A DNA stretch of 42,354 bases from an uncultured Alphaproteobacteria bacterium (GCA_944393745.1 CALYBD010000020.1:1-42354), one strand, 5' to 3'. Counted from the stretch's first letter, positions 7,674-17,459 are shown. Notes: generated from the sequence alone by a model not told the origin. Made by a program: numbers and translations.

Positions 7674-8518
7674 GATATTTTCTTTCTTCTCAGACCGCCC
7701 CAAACGCCCCACATGCAGGCAATGATCCAGTCTGATTTTTTTAAACCGATTTTGCGTTTTAAAACGTCTTTCTTTTTTAACCGTTTAACCAATCTTTGCG
7801 CCAGACGGAAAATAACGCAGACTTCCATGCGCAAACCGCGGTTGACAATCACCAAAGGCAGGGACGATCCTTCCACCAACAGACTTTCAATGGCATCGGT
7901 CGTGCGGTTAAAAACGCTTTTTAAAGCCGTGCAGCTTTGGCTGTCGTCCAAAGCTTCGTATTTGATTTGAGCTTCTTTAAACCAGTCTTTGGGCAGGTAG
8001 ATCCGATGTTTTTCCTGATAATCTTCTTTGCAGTCCTGTAAATGGTTGTTCATTTGCAAGGCAGCACACAAAGCATCTGACGGCCAGTATGCCGTCGGAT
8101 TTTCCCCGTGCAAATCCAGCATAAATCGACCGACACTGCCGGCCGACCAGCGGCAATACGCCATAACGTCTTCCCAAGTATGATACGTATGCCCTTCGCT
8201 GTCCTGGCGAAAAGCCTTTAACAAATCCAAGGCGTGCTGATTGGTAACGCCGCATTGTTCCAGACTGTTTTTCAGCGTTTCCGCGCATTTTGTCGCGTCA
8301 TCGGATTCTTCTTCGCCCAACAAAACCCGTTCCAGGCGGTTTAAACGATCCAGTTTTTCCTGTTTTGAAATTTCCGTTGAATCGGCAATATCGTCTGCCG
8401 TCCGCGCGAAATCGTAAAAGGCCGCGACATGAGGACGCAACTTTTTAGGGATCAGACACGATCCGACAGGGAAATTTTCATCGGCGGCATTTTTTGTTCG
8501 TTTAATTCGTTTTTCCAT
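7634..8518 (-). CDS. hpnC: Hydroxysqualene synthase (HpnC)
   Basis: A 294-residue squalene/phytoene synthase family enzyme that turns presqualene diphosphate into hydroxysqualene. The first aspartate motif reads ARTADDIAD (about residue 38-46), and the second is the HpnC-typical [11 protein letters not shown] (about 157-167). The C-terminal 40 residues are unusually basic and include a short hydrophobic stretch with tryptophans (ACMWGVWGG), which could help membrane contact. The gene overlaps trmFO by 17 bases upstream and hpnD by 40 bases downstream. Confidence 0.92.
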   Translation of the reverse strand: MEKRIKRTKNAADENFPVGSCLIPKKLRPHVAAFYDFARTADDIADSTEISKQEKLDRLNRLERVLLGEEESDDATKCAETLKNSLEQCGVTNQHALDLLKAFRQDSEGHTYHTWEDVMAYCRWSAGSVGRFMLDLHGENPTAYWPSDALCAALQMNNHLQDCKEDYQEKHRIYLPKDWFKEAQIKYEALDDSQSCTALKSVFNRTTDAIESLLVEGSSLPLVIVNRGLRMEVCVIFRLAQRLVKRLKKKDVLKRKIGLKKSDWIIACMWGVWGGLRRKKISCIRKKDLLPPKK

Positions 8519-9866
8519 TTATTTCTGCCTTTTGTATCCATACGGCCAAATCGGCCAACGCCCGTTCGCTTTGGGCACGTTTGCGGTCAAGCCCTTTGAT
8601 CTTTTTCTTTCCTTCGGGAACGGGCGGGGGCGGGAACAGCCCGAAATTGATGTTCATCGGTTGAAAACAGCTGTCGTTCGCATTGACCGTAATATGGCGC
8701 AACATTGCCCCCAAAGCCGTTGTTTCCGGCGGCAAAACAGGTGTTTTCCCTTCGGCTTCCCGTACGGCGAACAATCCGGCCATCAATCCGACCGCGGCAC
8801 TTTCGACGTATCCTTCGCAGCCCGTGACCTGTCCGGCAAGACGGATATTGGGGCGCGCTTTTAAACGCAGCGTTTCGTCCAATACTTTGGGCGAACAAAC
8901 GAACGTATTGCGATGAATTCCTCCGAACCGAACAAAAGAAGCATTTTCTAACCCCGGAATGGTTTTAAAAAGACGTTTTTGTTCACCGTAAGTCAGCTTT
9001 GTTTGAAAACCGACCAGATTTAACAGCGTTCCCTGCCGGTTTTCTTTGCGCAGCTGAACAACGGCATAAGGCCTGGCGCCCGTATGCGGATTCGTCAGAC
9101 CGACAGGCTTCATCGGTCCGAACGCCAGTGTTTCACGCCCGCGTTCCGCCATGACTTCAATCGGCAGGCAACCTTCGAAATAAGGTGTGTCTTTTTCCCA
9201 TTCTTTAAAAGCTACTTTCTCGCCGGATAATAAAGCGTCAATAAAAGCATCGTATTGTTCTTTGTCCAACGGACAATTGATATAATCGTCTCCGTTGCCT
9301 TTGTCGTATCGGGATTGTTTCCAAGCCTTGGTCATATCAACCGAATCAGCGGTGACAATCGGGGCAATGGCGTCAAAAAAATGCAACAGATCTTCGCCGC
9401 CCGCCGCCGCCTGAATTTTTTGCGCCAATTCCGGCGTTGTCAACGGCCCCGTCGCAATAATAAAAAAACCGTCCTTTGCATCGGGCAAATCCGTTAATTC
9501 CTCCCGTTCAATCGAAACCAGAGGGTTTTGCCGCAGTTTTTCTTCCACGGTTTTGGAAAAAGCCTCCCGATCAACGGCCAAAGCACCGCCGGCCGGAACG
9601 GCTGTCTGATCCGCCGCGGCCAAAATCAAAGAACCGCAACGGCGCATTTCTTCGTGCAGCAACCCGACGGCATTGTGACCGGCATCATCGGAACGCAAAG
9701 AATTTGAACAAACCAATTCGGCCAAACCGTCCGTTCTGTGGGCGGGAGTCTGTCTGTTCGGGCGCATTTCACGTAAAATAACAGCCTGTCCGGACCGGGC
9801 AATCTGCCAGGCGGCTTCGCAGCCGGCCAGTCCTGCTCCGATAACGGTAATCGGTTTTTGCGACAT
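8502..9866 (-). CDS. trmFO: Methylenetetrahydrofolate--tRNA-(uracil-5-)-methyltransferase
   Basis: A 454-residue folate- and FAD-dependent enzyme that makes 5-methyluridine at position 54 of tRNA. The N-terminal FAD motif ([14 protein letters not shown]) is followed by REMRP and the family motif [23 protein letters not shown] lies near the C-terminus. Length is typical. It is the first gene of the minus-strand group and overlaps hpnC by 17 bases. There is no evident functional link between tRNA methylation and squalene synthesis, so the pairing is probably chance operon packing. The intergenic region up to 9964 must hold its promoter, divergent from the rhodanese operon. Confidence 0.95.
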   Translation of the reverse strand: MSQKPITVIGAGLAGCEAAWQIARSGQAVILREMRPNRQTPAHRTDGLAELVCSNSLRSDDAGHNAVGLLHEEMRRCGSLILAAADQTAVPAGGALAVDREAFSKTVEEKLRQNPLVSIEREELTDLPDAKDGFFIIATGPLTTPELAQKIQAAAGGEDLLHFFDAIAPIVTADSVDMTKAWKQSRYDKGNGDDYINCPLDKEQYDAFIDALLSGEKVAFKEWEKDTPYFEGCLPIEVMAERGRETLAFGPMKPVGLTNPHTGARPYAVVQLRKENRQGTLLNLVGFQTKLTYGEQKRLFKTIPGLENASFVRFGGIHRNTFVCSPKVLDETLRLKARPNIRLAGQVTGCEGYVESAAVGLMAGLFAVREAEGKTPVLPPETTALGAMLRHITVNANDSCFQPMNINFGLFPPPPVPEGKKKIKGLDRKRAQSERALADLAVWIQKAEINGKTN

Positions 9867-9964
9867 CTTTTCTTTATCCCTTCACAGAATCGGTTTATTG
9901 TTGTCTTGTATATCTTAAAGATAACTATATACTTAAACAAACATAATTTTTTGCGAGAAATGAA

Positions 9965-10423
9965 ATGAACGGAAATTTTGTGTATTTTTTAATTGCTGCC
10001 GTTGCAGTCTATGGTTTGCTGGTTTACGTTTTCCCCCGCGTGAAACGTTTGTTGCGCGGCCGGGACGTCGTTTATATCGATCCCAAGGTGTTGCAGGAAA
10101 AAATGGCTAAAAAAGAAGATATGCTGCTGATTGATATCAGAACGCCTTCGGAATTTTATAATATGTTCGGCCATATTGACGGTGCGATTAACCTGCCGTT
10201 TAAAGAATTTATGATCCGTATAAACGAAACCGCCGATCGTTTGGCCGGTTTTAAAAATATTCCCGTCGTCATTATCGGTCTGCGTGATGAAAACAACGTC
10301 TTTAAGGCATACCAAAATCTGAAACGAAAGGGATTTTCGGATGTCAGTATTTTAAATTACGGTGTTTCTCAATGGCTGCGTCAGGGACTGCCGACGGTAG
10401 AACGTAATGTCCGCAAAGTATAA
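9965..10423 (+). CDS. Membrane-anchored rhodanese-like protein lacking the catalytic cysteine
   Basis: A 152-residue protein with one N-terminal transmembrane helix (about residues 5-23), a short basic stretch, and a rhodanese domain. The domain shows LLIDIRTPSEF, HIDGAINLPF and a C-terminal LNYGVSQWLRQGLP. In active rhodaneses the strand ending in VVVYC-x-x-G-x-R-S supplies the cysteine; here the same place reads VVIIGLRDENNV, with no Cys. It is therefore unlikely to transfer sulfur and may act as a binding or scaffold domain. The stop overlaps the next gene by 17 bases, tying it to the pentapeptide-repeat protein. Confidence 0.85.
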   Translation: MNGNFVYFLIAAVAVYGLLVYVFPRVKRLLRGRDVVYIDPKVLQEKMAKKEDMLLIDIRTPSEFYNMFGHIDGAINLPFKEFMIRINETADRLAGFKNIPVVIIGLRDENNVFKAYQNLKRKGFSDVSILNYGVSQWLRQGLPTVERNVRKV

Positions 10424-12698
10424 AAAAAGCCTTTTGTTTTTAGGCGCGTTTTTGTTTTCTTCCGCCGTTATTGCTGCGGTTGAACCCAAAAATGTGATTG
10501 TTTTTTTTCTGCCCGTTCGTGATAATGCCGGCATTCATTCGCTGCAAGAAGCCGTCCAGACGCCTTTGCCTGTCGGCGTTTCTGCCGGGTTGCGGGCAGG
10601 CAAAGACTTTGAAAAAGACCCCAATCAGGAAAAACACGGCATAAATACACCTGTCGGGGTTTCTTTGTATGATAAAGGAAGCGTTCCTTTGGATCAGGCA
10701 ACCGAAAATATTTTGGCGCCGGCCCGGGTGTTAATTCTGCCGCCGGAAGAAATAAAAAAAAGACAATCGGAAAAAGTCGCCGGCCTGCCCGAAAGCGTTA
10801 CGCCGGACAAAATTCGCGTTTTCCCGATGACGGATCCCGCCGCGGAAATGAAAAAAGCGGCGCAGGAACGTCCGATTGTCGTTCGGTATCAAAAATTAAA
10901 ACCGCCGGCGGATACCCGCGAAAAAAGACCGCGTGACGAATCGCAATGGACAGGCTGGATTCTGCGCCAGTTGCAGGAATGTAATATGGACGCCCAAACG
11001 GTTCTGCCGACACTTTATTGGTTGACGGCCAATCGAAAATTAACGGACGGCAAAACCGATTGCGATATGAAAGCGGCTGTTGCCGGATATCTGCGCAAAT
11101 GCCACCCGTGGCCGGTCGTTTACTATACGCCGGTCAATAACGATGTTCCTGTTCGTCCGGCCGTTCAGATGGCGGCCGAATATCTGGAAAGTGCTTTTGA
11201 TTCGGGCAATTGTCCCGTTCTGGATTTGTCGGGCGTTAATTTTGAAAAAACGGAATTTCTGGAAGGAAGTTTGAAAAATGCGGATTTTTCAAATTCTTAT
11301 TTCCAAGAAGCGACTTTTTCCGGCATTGATTTGTCCGGGGCTGTTTTTAATCAGGCACAAATGGATAATGTCTTGTTTCAGGACGTTAATCTGTCGACGG
11401 CCGTATTCGAAAAAACACGCATGAAGTACGCGCATCTGCACCGGGTGAACGCCGTTTCGGTTAAATTTGATGCTGCCGATCTGCAGAACACGCAATTCCG
11501 TGATGTTAATTTTTCATTGTCTTCGTTTAACAATGCCGTTTTGCAAAATACCGCCTGGTTTGATGTGCGTGCATACAAAATGAATGCCGGACAGGCTGAT
11601 TTTTCAAAAGCGGGGTTTGACAACGTTCTGCTTAATCAGCTGCAGGCCGACAAAACAAATTTTGACAATATTTCGTGCAAAGAATGCGTGTTTGACGGCG
11701 CGGATTTGAAAAGAGCGGATTTTTTCCGGGCTGTTTTTGACGATGCATCATTTGATCGTTCCGATCTGTCATATGCCCGGTTTCATTCCGCCGTTTTCGA
11801 AGACGATATTTCGTTTGATGATGTGTATTTGTACAAGGCGGATTTCAAAAATGTTGATTTAAAACCGCTCGGTAAGCTGCCGATTGAACGGCTGACGCAA
11901 ATGCAGATTGATCGCAGAACGATTTTACCGGATCATTTGTCGGATTTCGATTCCGCGGTTTTTGATGTCGAACTGGAAAGCGCCGATATGTCCGCGACAA
12001 AAGAAGTCAATCGCTATACATGTTCGAAAAGAACGTGTGAAGAACGTCTGCTGGGGCGGGCAACCAATCAAAATCTGGCCGTGCGTGCCATGACGATCCT
12101 GAGCAACCCGTCGGAAAGTCTGAATAAGCAGATTTGGGCTTTGTGTACAATGGGGTGCATAGCCCGGGAAGATAAAAAACTGGAAAATTCCCAGATTGAT
12201 TTTTTGGCGAACTTTATTAAGCGCAAACGCCCCTGGAATCCCGAAACGGATTTGTTTAAGCCGTATCGGCCGATAGAACCCGAAGTTCAAATGGCTCTGT
12301 ATGTTTTAACCGATCCGCAGTTGCAGCGTGATTTGGGGCATGATGTTGATTTAACGGGAACGGATCTGCGAACAGCCGATTTGTCCGGCGCGGATCTGCG
12401 GACGGTTAATTTGTCGGGATCGCATCTGGGAGGCACCGATTTGCGCCATTCAAAAACAGACCAGACATATAGGCGTTTTGATCAGGCTGTCATTGATGAA
12501 TTTACGTTGTTTCCGACAGGAATGGAGCTTTTTAAACCTTTCCGGTTGCCCGATTCGGAAACGCCGCCCTGGTGGAAACCGAAAACTGTTCGCGTGATCC
12601 GTGACGGAACGCATTTATGGACAGTGACGACAGAGGATATTCCTTTTTCGGACGAATTAATTGTTGCGCCCGAAAACAAACAGGAGAAAAAGAAATGA
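10407..12698 (+). CDS. Exported pentapeptide-repeat protein
   Basis: A 763-residue protein with a signal peptide (hydrophobic residues 8-20, cleavage probably after AVIAA). Residues up to about 260 are non-repetitive, with a paired-cysteine region. From about 270 to 485 come many A(D/N)LXX-type pentapeptide repeats (LSGVNFEKTEF, NADFSNSYF, LSGAVFNQAQ and others). A spacer with four cysteines follows, then a second short repeat block (LTGTDLRTADLSGADLRTVN) near residue 650. Such repeats form a right-handed quadrilateral helix and usually act by protein contact rather than catalysis. The predicted location is the periplasm. It overlaps the rhodanese-like gene, and the next gene starts within its stop codon. 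Specific function is unknown. Confidence 0.85.
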   Translation: MSAKYKKSLLFLGAFLFSSAVIAAVEPKNVIVFFLPVRDNAGIHSLQEAVQTPLPVGVSAGLRAGKDFEKDPNQEKHGINTPVGVSLYDKGSVPLDQATENILAPARVLILPPEEIKKRQSEKVAGLPESVTPDKIRVFPMTDPAAEMKKAAQERPIVVRYQKLKPPADTREKRPRDESQWTGWILRQLQECNMDAQTVLPTLYWLTANRKLTDGKTDCDMKAAVAGYLRKCHPWPVVYYTPVNNDVPVRPAVQMAAEYLESAFDSGNCPVLDLSGVNFEKTEFLEGSLKNADFSNSYFQEATFSGIDLSGAVFNQAQMDNVLFQDVNLSTAVFEKTRMKYAHLHRVNAVSVKFDAADLQNTQFRDVNFSLSSFNNAVLQNTAWFDVRAYKMNAGQADFSKAGFDNVLLNQLQADKTNFDNISCKECVFDGADLKRADFFRAVFDDASFDRSDLSYARFHSAVFEDDISFDDVYLYKADFKNVDLKPLGKLPIERLTQMQIDRRTILPDHLSDFDSAVFDVELESADMSATKEVNRYTCSKRTCEERLLGRATNQNLAVRAMTILSNPSESLNKQIWALCTMGCIAREDKKLENSQIDFLANFIKRKRPWNPETDLFKPYRPIEPEVQMALYVLTDPQLQRDLGHDVDLTGTDLRTADLSGADLRTVNLSGSHLGGTDLRHSKTDQTYRRFDQAVIDEFTLFPTGMELFKPFRLPDSETPPWWKPKTVRVIRDGTHLWTVTTEDIPFSDELIVAPENKQEKKK

Positions 12699-13750
12699 AA
12701 CATACTTTAATGACGGCGTTTTTTTTGGCGATCTTGACTTTTTCCGTTAATGCGCAGGAAACGGATACGGACGTTTTGCGTGCCCGGGCTTCAAACGGGG
12801 ATATTCAGGCGGCGGTGCTGTTGGGAAAATATTACTATGATATGGAAAAAGATCCAAAGCAGGCAGAAAAATGGGTCAGTGTTGCCGCTGATGCCGGCGA
12901 TGCCGAAGCTTTGTATTATCTGGCACGTATTTATGACGAATCGCGGGAAGGCAAACACCCGAATAAAGAGGTCGTTGCCGTTTTGGAAAAATCGGCCGGG
13001 CAGGGATATGCGCCGGCTCAGGTTATGTTGGGCAAGATATATCAGTTCGGTCGCCGCGGTATTCCGAAAGATTTGAAAAAAGCCAGAATGTGGTACGAAA
13101 TGGCTGCAGCCAAAGGAGCCAATGAAGCGATGGCTCAAATTAATGTCATTTACCAACAGGCCGGAGATTCCGCAGCCAAAGCCGCCATGGTTGACGATAA
13201 TGTCGAATGGCTGGAACTGGGGGTTAAACAGGGAAACGTTGAAGCAGCGTTAAATTTGGGAAAGATGGCTGAAACGGGACGCGGCGTTCCGCAGGATTAT
13301 AAACGCGCGGCAGAGCTTTATCAAATGGCGGCCGAAGAGGGAATTGTTCAGGCTCAATCGGCTTTGGGCAGGCTGTATGCAAACGGAGACGGTGTCGATC
13401 AGGATAATTCAAAGGCTGTTTTCTGGCTGAGTAAAGCCGCCGAAGAAGGGTATGTCGAAGCACAAAGAAAACTGGCACAGGTTTATACGTATCAGTATCC
13501 GGATCCCGCACAGGCCTATGCCTGGCAGGTTGTTTCTTTGTCGGCCTTATTCCCGCAGGCAAAAGACCTGGTGGCCGTTTCTCCTGATCTGGAACGACTG
13601 ATTCGTTCAATGACGCCGGAACAGATTAAGGACGGTCAGTCTTTGGCGGTCAAACTGGTCGAAAAGATTAAAATTAATAAAAGAAAACAGGAAGAAGAAC
13701 AAAAAAAGCATATTGAATATCTGCTGCAATATCGGCAGGAAACGGAATAA
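12695..13750 (+). CDS. Exported Sel1-repeat (TPR-like) protein
   Basis: A 351-residue protein. The ATG at 12695 overlaps the stop of the preceding gene (ATGA) and follows AGGAG; it gives a clean signal peptide ending VNAQE. The mature part contains Sel1-like repeats of about 36 residues, e.g. AAVLLGKYYYD, AEALYYLARIYDES, AALNLGKMAETGRGVPQDYKRA and AQSALGRLYANGDGVDQDNSKA. Sel1 arrays form alpha-solenoids that recruit partners and are common in secreted or periplasmic regulators. The C-terminus is charged and probably helical. It is the third gene of the rhodanese / pentapeptide / Sel1 operon and is followed by a terminator. Confidence 0.88.
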   Translation: MKHTLMTAFFLAILTFSVNAQETDTDVLRARASNGDIQAAVLLGKYYYDMEKDPKQAEKWVSVAADAGDAEALYYLARIYDESREGKHPNKEVVAVLEKSAGQGYAPAQVMLGKIYQFGRRGIPKDLKKARMWYEMAAAKGANEAMAQINVIYQQAGDSAAKAAMVDDNVEWLELGVKQGNVEAALNLGKMAETGRGVPQDYKRAAELYQMAAEEGIVQAQSALGRLYANGDGVDQDNSKAVFWLSKAAEEGYVEAQRKLAQVYTYQYPDPAQAYAWQVVSLSALFPQAKDLVAVSPDLERLIRSMTPEQIKDGQSLAVKLVEKIKINKRKQEEEQKKHIEYLLQYRQETE

Positions 13751-13762
13751 CGCAATAAAAAA

Positions 13763-13786
13763 AGCCCCGGTTGGGGCTTTTTTTTT
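13763..13786. terminator. Bidirectional terminator between the Sel1 gene and elbB
   Basis: The stem AGCCCC / GGGGCT around a GGTT loop (13763-13778) is flanked by seven A and about nine T, so it serves both convergent genes. Confidence 0.9.
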
Positions 13787-13789
13787 ATT

Positions 13790-14446
13790 TCAGTTCAGTA
13801 AAGCCATTAAATCCTTTACGGCGTTTGATGTGCTTTGTGCAACGTCTTTCAGACTTTTATCCAGCATATAGCACGGCGTCGTGATAATTTTGTTTTTCCG
13901 GTCAATACAAACCTGAGCCGATGAACAAATTTCCGGTGTGCCGCCCATGGCTTTGATGGCCATGGAGGTTTCGGGATCATTTCCGATTGTTACCGTGATG
14001 TTTCCCAAAATACGGGTAATCAAAACCGGCGCAATGCACAGCGCGACAATCGGTTTGCCGGCGGCGTGCATTTCTTTGACGACGCGTTCCACGTCCGGAT
14101 GAACAAAACAGTTTGTGCCCTTATGCGCAAAGTCGCACAAATTTAAAACGGCTCCCATGCCGCCCGGAAACAAAACGGCATCATAATCCGAAACTTTGAA
14201 CGATTTCAAAGACGAGATATTGCCGCGCGCTATTCTGGCGGCTTCGACGGGCATACGCCTTTTTTCGTCGGAAGGTTGTTTTGTTACATGATTGATGACG
14301 ACGCTTTGTTCGCCTTCGGGGGCAAAGCAATGATAAGTCCCGCCCTGTTGTTCAATTGCCAGCATGGCCGTAACGGCTTCATGAATTTCGGATCCGTCCA
14401 TGACGCCGCAACCGGATAAGACAACGGCGATTTTTTTTGTGTTCAT
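13790..14446 (-). CDS. elbB: ElbB family DJ-1/PfpI-like glyoxalase
   Basis: A 218-residue protein of the ElbB branch of the DJ-1/PfpI superfamily. It shows the start VVLSGCGVMDGSEIHE, the HCFAPE region, and the nucleophile elbow VALCIAPVL with the conserved cysteine near residue 137. E. coli ElbB has weak glyoxalase activity and was once linked to isoprenoid synthesis. The physiological role here is uncertain. It is divergent from thrC across about 100 bases and convergent with the Sel1 gene. Length matches the family. Confidence 0.9.
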   Translation of the reverse strand: MNTKKIAVVLSGCGVMDGSEIHEAVTAMLAIEQQGGTYHCFAPEGEQSVVINHVTKQPSDEKRRMPVEAARIARGNISSLKSFKVSDYDAVLFPGGMGAVLNLCDFAHKGTNCFVHPDVERVVKEMHAAGKPIVALCIAPVLITRILGNITVTIGNDPETSMAIKAMGGTPEICSSAQVCIDRKNKIITTPCYMLDKSLKDVAQSTSNAVKDLMALLN

Positions 14447-14486
14447 GTGTTTCTCCTCACAGTGGTAAAAATCTTTGATGTTGTAA

Positions 14487-14513
14487 TTATATACAAGATG
14501 TATTTATATACAA
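14487..14513 (+). promoter_or_regulatory. Direct repeat TTATATACAA in the elbB/thrC divergent promoter region
   Basis: The ten-base sequence TTATATACAA occurs twice (14487-14496 and 14504-14513) with a 17-base period, in the middle of the gap between the divergent elbB and thrC genes. It could be overlapping -10 elements or a regulator site. No experimental basis is visible. Confidence 0.35.
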
Positions 14514-14543
14514 TAATCGTAAAGTATTGTAACGGAGTTGGTT

Positions 14544-15938
14544 TTGAAATACATCAGTACGCGGGGAAATGCTCCCGCCATAGGATTCGAAGATGTCTTG
14601 CTGGCAGGCCTGGCCCCGGACGGCGGTCTGTATGTGCCCGAAGAATATCCGCAGTTTTCACCGGACAGTATGCGCCAAATGCGTTCTTTGACTTATGCCG
14701 AACTGGCTGCGGAAGTCATGGCGCCGTTTACCGAAGGTTGCCTGGATAAAAAAGATTTGCTTGATATTGCAGTGCAGGCTTACGGCGGTTTTTCTCATAC
14801 GGCGGTCGCGCCGTTAAAGCAAATCAGCGATTCCTTATGGGTTATGGAGCTGTTTTACGGACCGACGCTGGCGTTTAAAGATTACGCGCTGCAGGTGGTC
14901 GGGCGTATGTTTGATAAAGTTCTGAAACGAACAAACAAACGTATTACGATTGTCGGGGCGACCTCAGGAGATACCGGATCGGCAGCGATCGAATCCTGCA
15001 AAGGCTGCGACCATCTGGATATCTTTATTTTGCACCCGCACAACCGCGTTTCCGAAGTCCAACGTCGCCAGATGACAACAACGATCGCGCCGAATGTTTT
15101 TAATATCGCGCTGGAAGGGACTTTTGATGACTGTCAGTCGATTGTCAAAGCTTTGTTTTCTGACGAAGATTTTCGTACCAGACACAATCTGTCGGCCGTT
15201 AATTCAATCAACTGGGCCAGAATTATGGCGCAGATTGTTTATTATTTTCGCGCCGCTTTGGCTTTGGGCGCACCGGACAGAGAAGTGTCTTTCGCCGTAC
15301 CGACAGGCAATTTCGGCAATATTTTTGCCGGCTACGTTGCAAAACGTATGGGCTTGCCGATTAAAAAGCTGATACTCGGGTCTAACGAAAACGATATTTT
15401 GCCGCGTTTTTTGGAAACGGGCGTGATGGAAAAACGTGCGGTAAAACCGTCAATCAGTCCGTCCATGGATATTCAAGTGTCGTCTAATTTCGAACGTCTG
15501 CTGTTTGAAATGCTGGATCGCGATGCCGCGGCCGTTTCTCATTTAATGGAAACGTTTAAATATGAAAAAAGTTACGGCGTCGATACGGAAGTATTGAAAA
15601 AAATCAAAAATATTTTTGAAGGTGTCCGCTGTACGGACGAAGAAACAAAAATCGAAATCGGAAAAATTTATAAGGCTGCCGGTGAAATTGTTGATCCGCA
15701 TTCCGCCATTGGCTTTGTTGCCGCCGAAAAATTCGGTGAAACAGGGCTTCCTTGCATTGTTTTGGCAACGGCTCATCCGGCAAAGTTTCCCGTTCCCGTG
15801 CGCACCGCAACCGGTATCACGCCGTCTTTGCCGGCCAGGCTGTCTGATCTGATGACCAGACGGGAAAACTTTACCGTTTTGCCCAATACGCAGGACGCAA
15901 TTAAATATTTTATTGATACGGCTGAAAAAAGGATCTGA
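14544..15938 (+). CDS. thrC: Threonine synthase
   Basis: A 464-residue PLP enzyme that converts O-phosphohomoserine to threonine, the last step of the pathway. The PLP lysine lies in PTLAFKDYALQ near residue 110, and GATSGDTGSAAIE (about 140-152) holds the phosphate-binding loop. Two in-frame TTG codons compete for the start. The one at 14544 gives the family-typical MKYISTRGNAP and lies six bases after ACGGAG, whereas the one at 14538 would overlap that site. No ATG fits. It begins a plus-strand run that continues with an M16 peptidase five bases later. Confidence 0.95.
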   Translation: MKYISTRGNAPAIGFEDVLLAGLAPDGGLYVPEEYPQFSPDSMRQMRSLTYAELAAEVMAPFTEGCLDKKDLLDIAVQAYGGFSHTAVAPLKQISDSLWVMELFYGPTLAFKDYALQVVGRMFDKVLKRTNKRITIVGATSGDTGSAAIESCKGCDHLDIFILHPHNRVSEVQRRQMTTTIAPNVFNIALEGTFDDCQSIVKALFSDEDFRTRHNLSAVNSINWARIMAQIVYYFRAALALGAPDREVSFAVPTGNFGNIFAGYVAKRMGLPIKKLILGSNENDILPRFLETGVMEKRAVKPSISPSMDIQVSSNFERLLFEMLDRDAAAVSHLMETFKYEKSYGVDTEVLKKIKNIFEGVRCTDEETKIEIGKIYKAAGEIVDPHSAIGFVAAEKFGETGLPCIVLATAHPAKFPVPVRTATGITPSLPARLSDLMTRRENFTVLPNTQDAIKYFIDTAEKRI

Positions 15939-15943
15939 TCTGA

Positions 15944-17200
15944 ATGACCAAAAAAATGACCGTTCTGCCGAACGGGCTGCGCGTTGTAACCGACAGTATG
16001 GACGAATTGGATACGGTTTCTTTGGGAATATGGGTCGGTATCGGTTCCATGTATGAACCGGCCGAAATAAACGGTATTTCTCATTTATTGGAACATATGG
16101 CCTTTAAGGGCACGACACACAGGACAGCACGCCGGATTGCCGAAGAAATCGAAAATGTCGGCGGGTATATTAATGCTGCCACATCACGCGAAACAACGGC
16201 ATATTATATCAAGGTTTTAAAAGAAGATACGGCTTTGGCCGTGGATATTTTGGCCGATATTTTGCAAAACTCTGTTTTTGATCCGGAAGAATTCGCGCGT
16301 GAAAAAACGGTGGTGTTACAGGAAATCAGCCAGTCAATTGATACACCGGACGATATTATTTTTGATCATTTTCAATCCTGCGCTTTTCCGGATCAGCCGG
16401 TTGGCCGTCCCGTTCTGGGCAGCGTTGAAACAGTTAAAGGGATCAGCCGGGAAACGCTGGATTCCTATATGAAAACAAACTATACCCCGGTCAGAATGGT
16501 TGCTTCCGCCGGCGGCAGGATTGATCATGACGAATTTGTCGGTATGATAAAAGAATCTTTCGGATCCATGAAGGACAGGGATTCTCTGGCGCTGCCTGAT
16601 GTTGTTTATAAAGGCGGAGAGTACCGTGAAAATAAATCTTTGGAGCAGGTCAATCTGATTTTGGGATTTCCGGGGGTATCCGTTCTGGACAAAGAATATT
16701 ATACGGCGCACGTTCTTTCAACGATTTTGGGCGGCGGAATGTCTTCTCGTCTTTTTCAGGAAATACGGGAAAAACGCGGTTTGGTTTATTCGGTATATTC
16801 TTTTAACGCCGCCGCGATAAAAGGCGGTCTGTTCGGCATTTACGCAGGGACGGGCGAAGAAGAAGCCGCGGAATTGTTGCCGGCAGTCTGTGAGGAAATT
16901 CAAAAAATCAGGCTTTGCGTGACCGAAGAAGAGTTAAATCGAGCCAAAGCGCAACTGAAAGCGGGAGTCTTGATGTCCATGGAACATCCGACGGCGCGGG
17001 CGGAACAAAATGCGGGGCATCTGTTGATGTTCGGGCGTCTGATTGATAAAGAAGAAATTTTGCGGGAAATCGCTAAGACAACGGTTAATGATGTTATTGA
17101 TCTGGCCGCGCGGATTTTTTCCCGGAAACCGTCATTAGCCTGTTTGGGACCTGTTAAACGGGTCATGTCGTATGATAAGCTGGAACAGGCGTTGAAATAG
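15944..17200 (+). CDS. M16 family zinc metallopeptidase (mitochondrial processing peptidase-like)
   Basis: A 418-residue protein with the inverted zinc motif HLLEH (about residues 47-51, in GISHLLEHMAFKGT) and the downstream glutamate region ENVGGYINAATSRETTAYY. The C-terminal half has the GGGMSSRLFQEIREKRGLVYSV block typical of bacterial PMPCB/YmxG homologues. These cytoplasmic peptidases are close relatives of the mitochondrial processing peptidase beta subunit and are well conserved in alphaproteobacteria. It follows thrC by five bases, a common pairing in this class. No export signal is visible. Confidence 0.93.
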   Translation: MTKKMTVLPNGLRVVTDSMDELDTVSLGIWVGIGSMYEPAEINGISHLLEHMAFKGTTHRTARRIAEEIENVGGYINAATSRETTAYYIKVLKEDTALAVDILADILQNSVFDPEEFAREKTVVLQEISQSIDTPDDIIFDHFQSCAFPDQPVGRPVLGSVETVKGISRETLDSYMKTNYTPVRMVASAGGRIDHDEFVGMIKESFGSMKDRDSLALPDVVYKGGEYRENKSLEQVNLILGFPGVSVLDKEYYTAHVLSTILGGGMSSRLFQEIREKRGLVYSVYSFNAAAIKGGLFGIYAGTGEEEAAELLPAVCEEIQKIRLCVTEEELNRAKAQLKAGVLMSMEHPTARAEQNAGHLLMFGRLIDKEEILREIAKTTVNDVIDLAARIFSRKPSLACLGPVKRVMSYDKLEQALK

Positions 17201-17213
17201 GGGGCTGTTCCGT

Positions 17214-17402
17214 ATGGAAAAAGACGGTGAAATTTTAATACAAATTGTTGCAATCGGCAATGCGCTGAAAGTCACGGCCGTTCATGCGGCAACGGGAACG
17301 GAAGTTTCTTTTATGGCGCCTAAAAACACACCGATGCTGTCTTTGAAAATGATGGCGAAGAAAAAGCTGGATTATGTGATGAGAAAAAATAATCTCCCCT
17401 AG
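17214..17402 (+). CDS. DUF6898-type small conserved protein
   Basis: A 62-residue protein with the core IVAIGNALKVTAVHAATGTEVSF and a C-terminal helix (KMMAKKKLDYVMRK). It resembles a small alphaproteobacterial family, DUF6898, that often lies near rpiB and glyA and is sometimes mislabelled serine hydroxymethyltransferase. It has no catalytic motif. It sits 13 bases after the M16 peptidase gene and shares its direction. The function is unknown; the family assignment comes from memory of its pattern. Confidence 0.7.
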   Translation: MEKDGEILIQIVAIGNALKVTAVHAATGTEVSFMAPKNTPMLSLKMMAKKKLDYVMRKNNLP

Positions 17403-17459
17403 CCAAAAGCTTTTGATTGTGCTACTAAAAAACTGACTTTTTAAGAAAGGATTTTTTGT

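Noticed and set aside
14447-14543. Threonine attenuator before thrC
   Set aside because: No leader peptide with Thr/Ile codons and no terminator hairpin in the gap.
17214-17402. Small gene as a fragment of serine hydroxymethyltransferase
   Set aside because: Its sequence does not match any part of the intact glyA at 17913. It fits the small DUF6898 pattern, which is often mislabelled.
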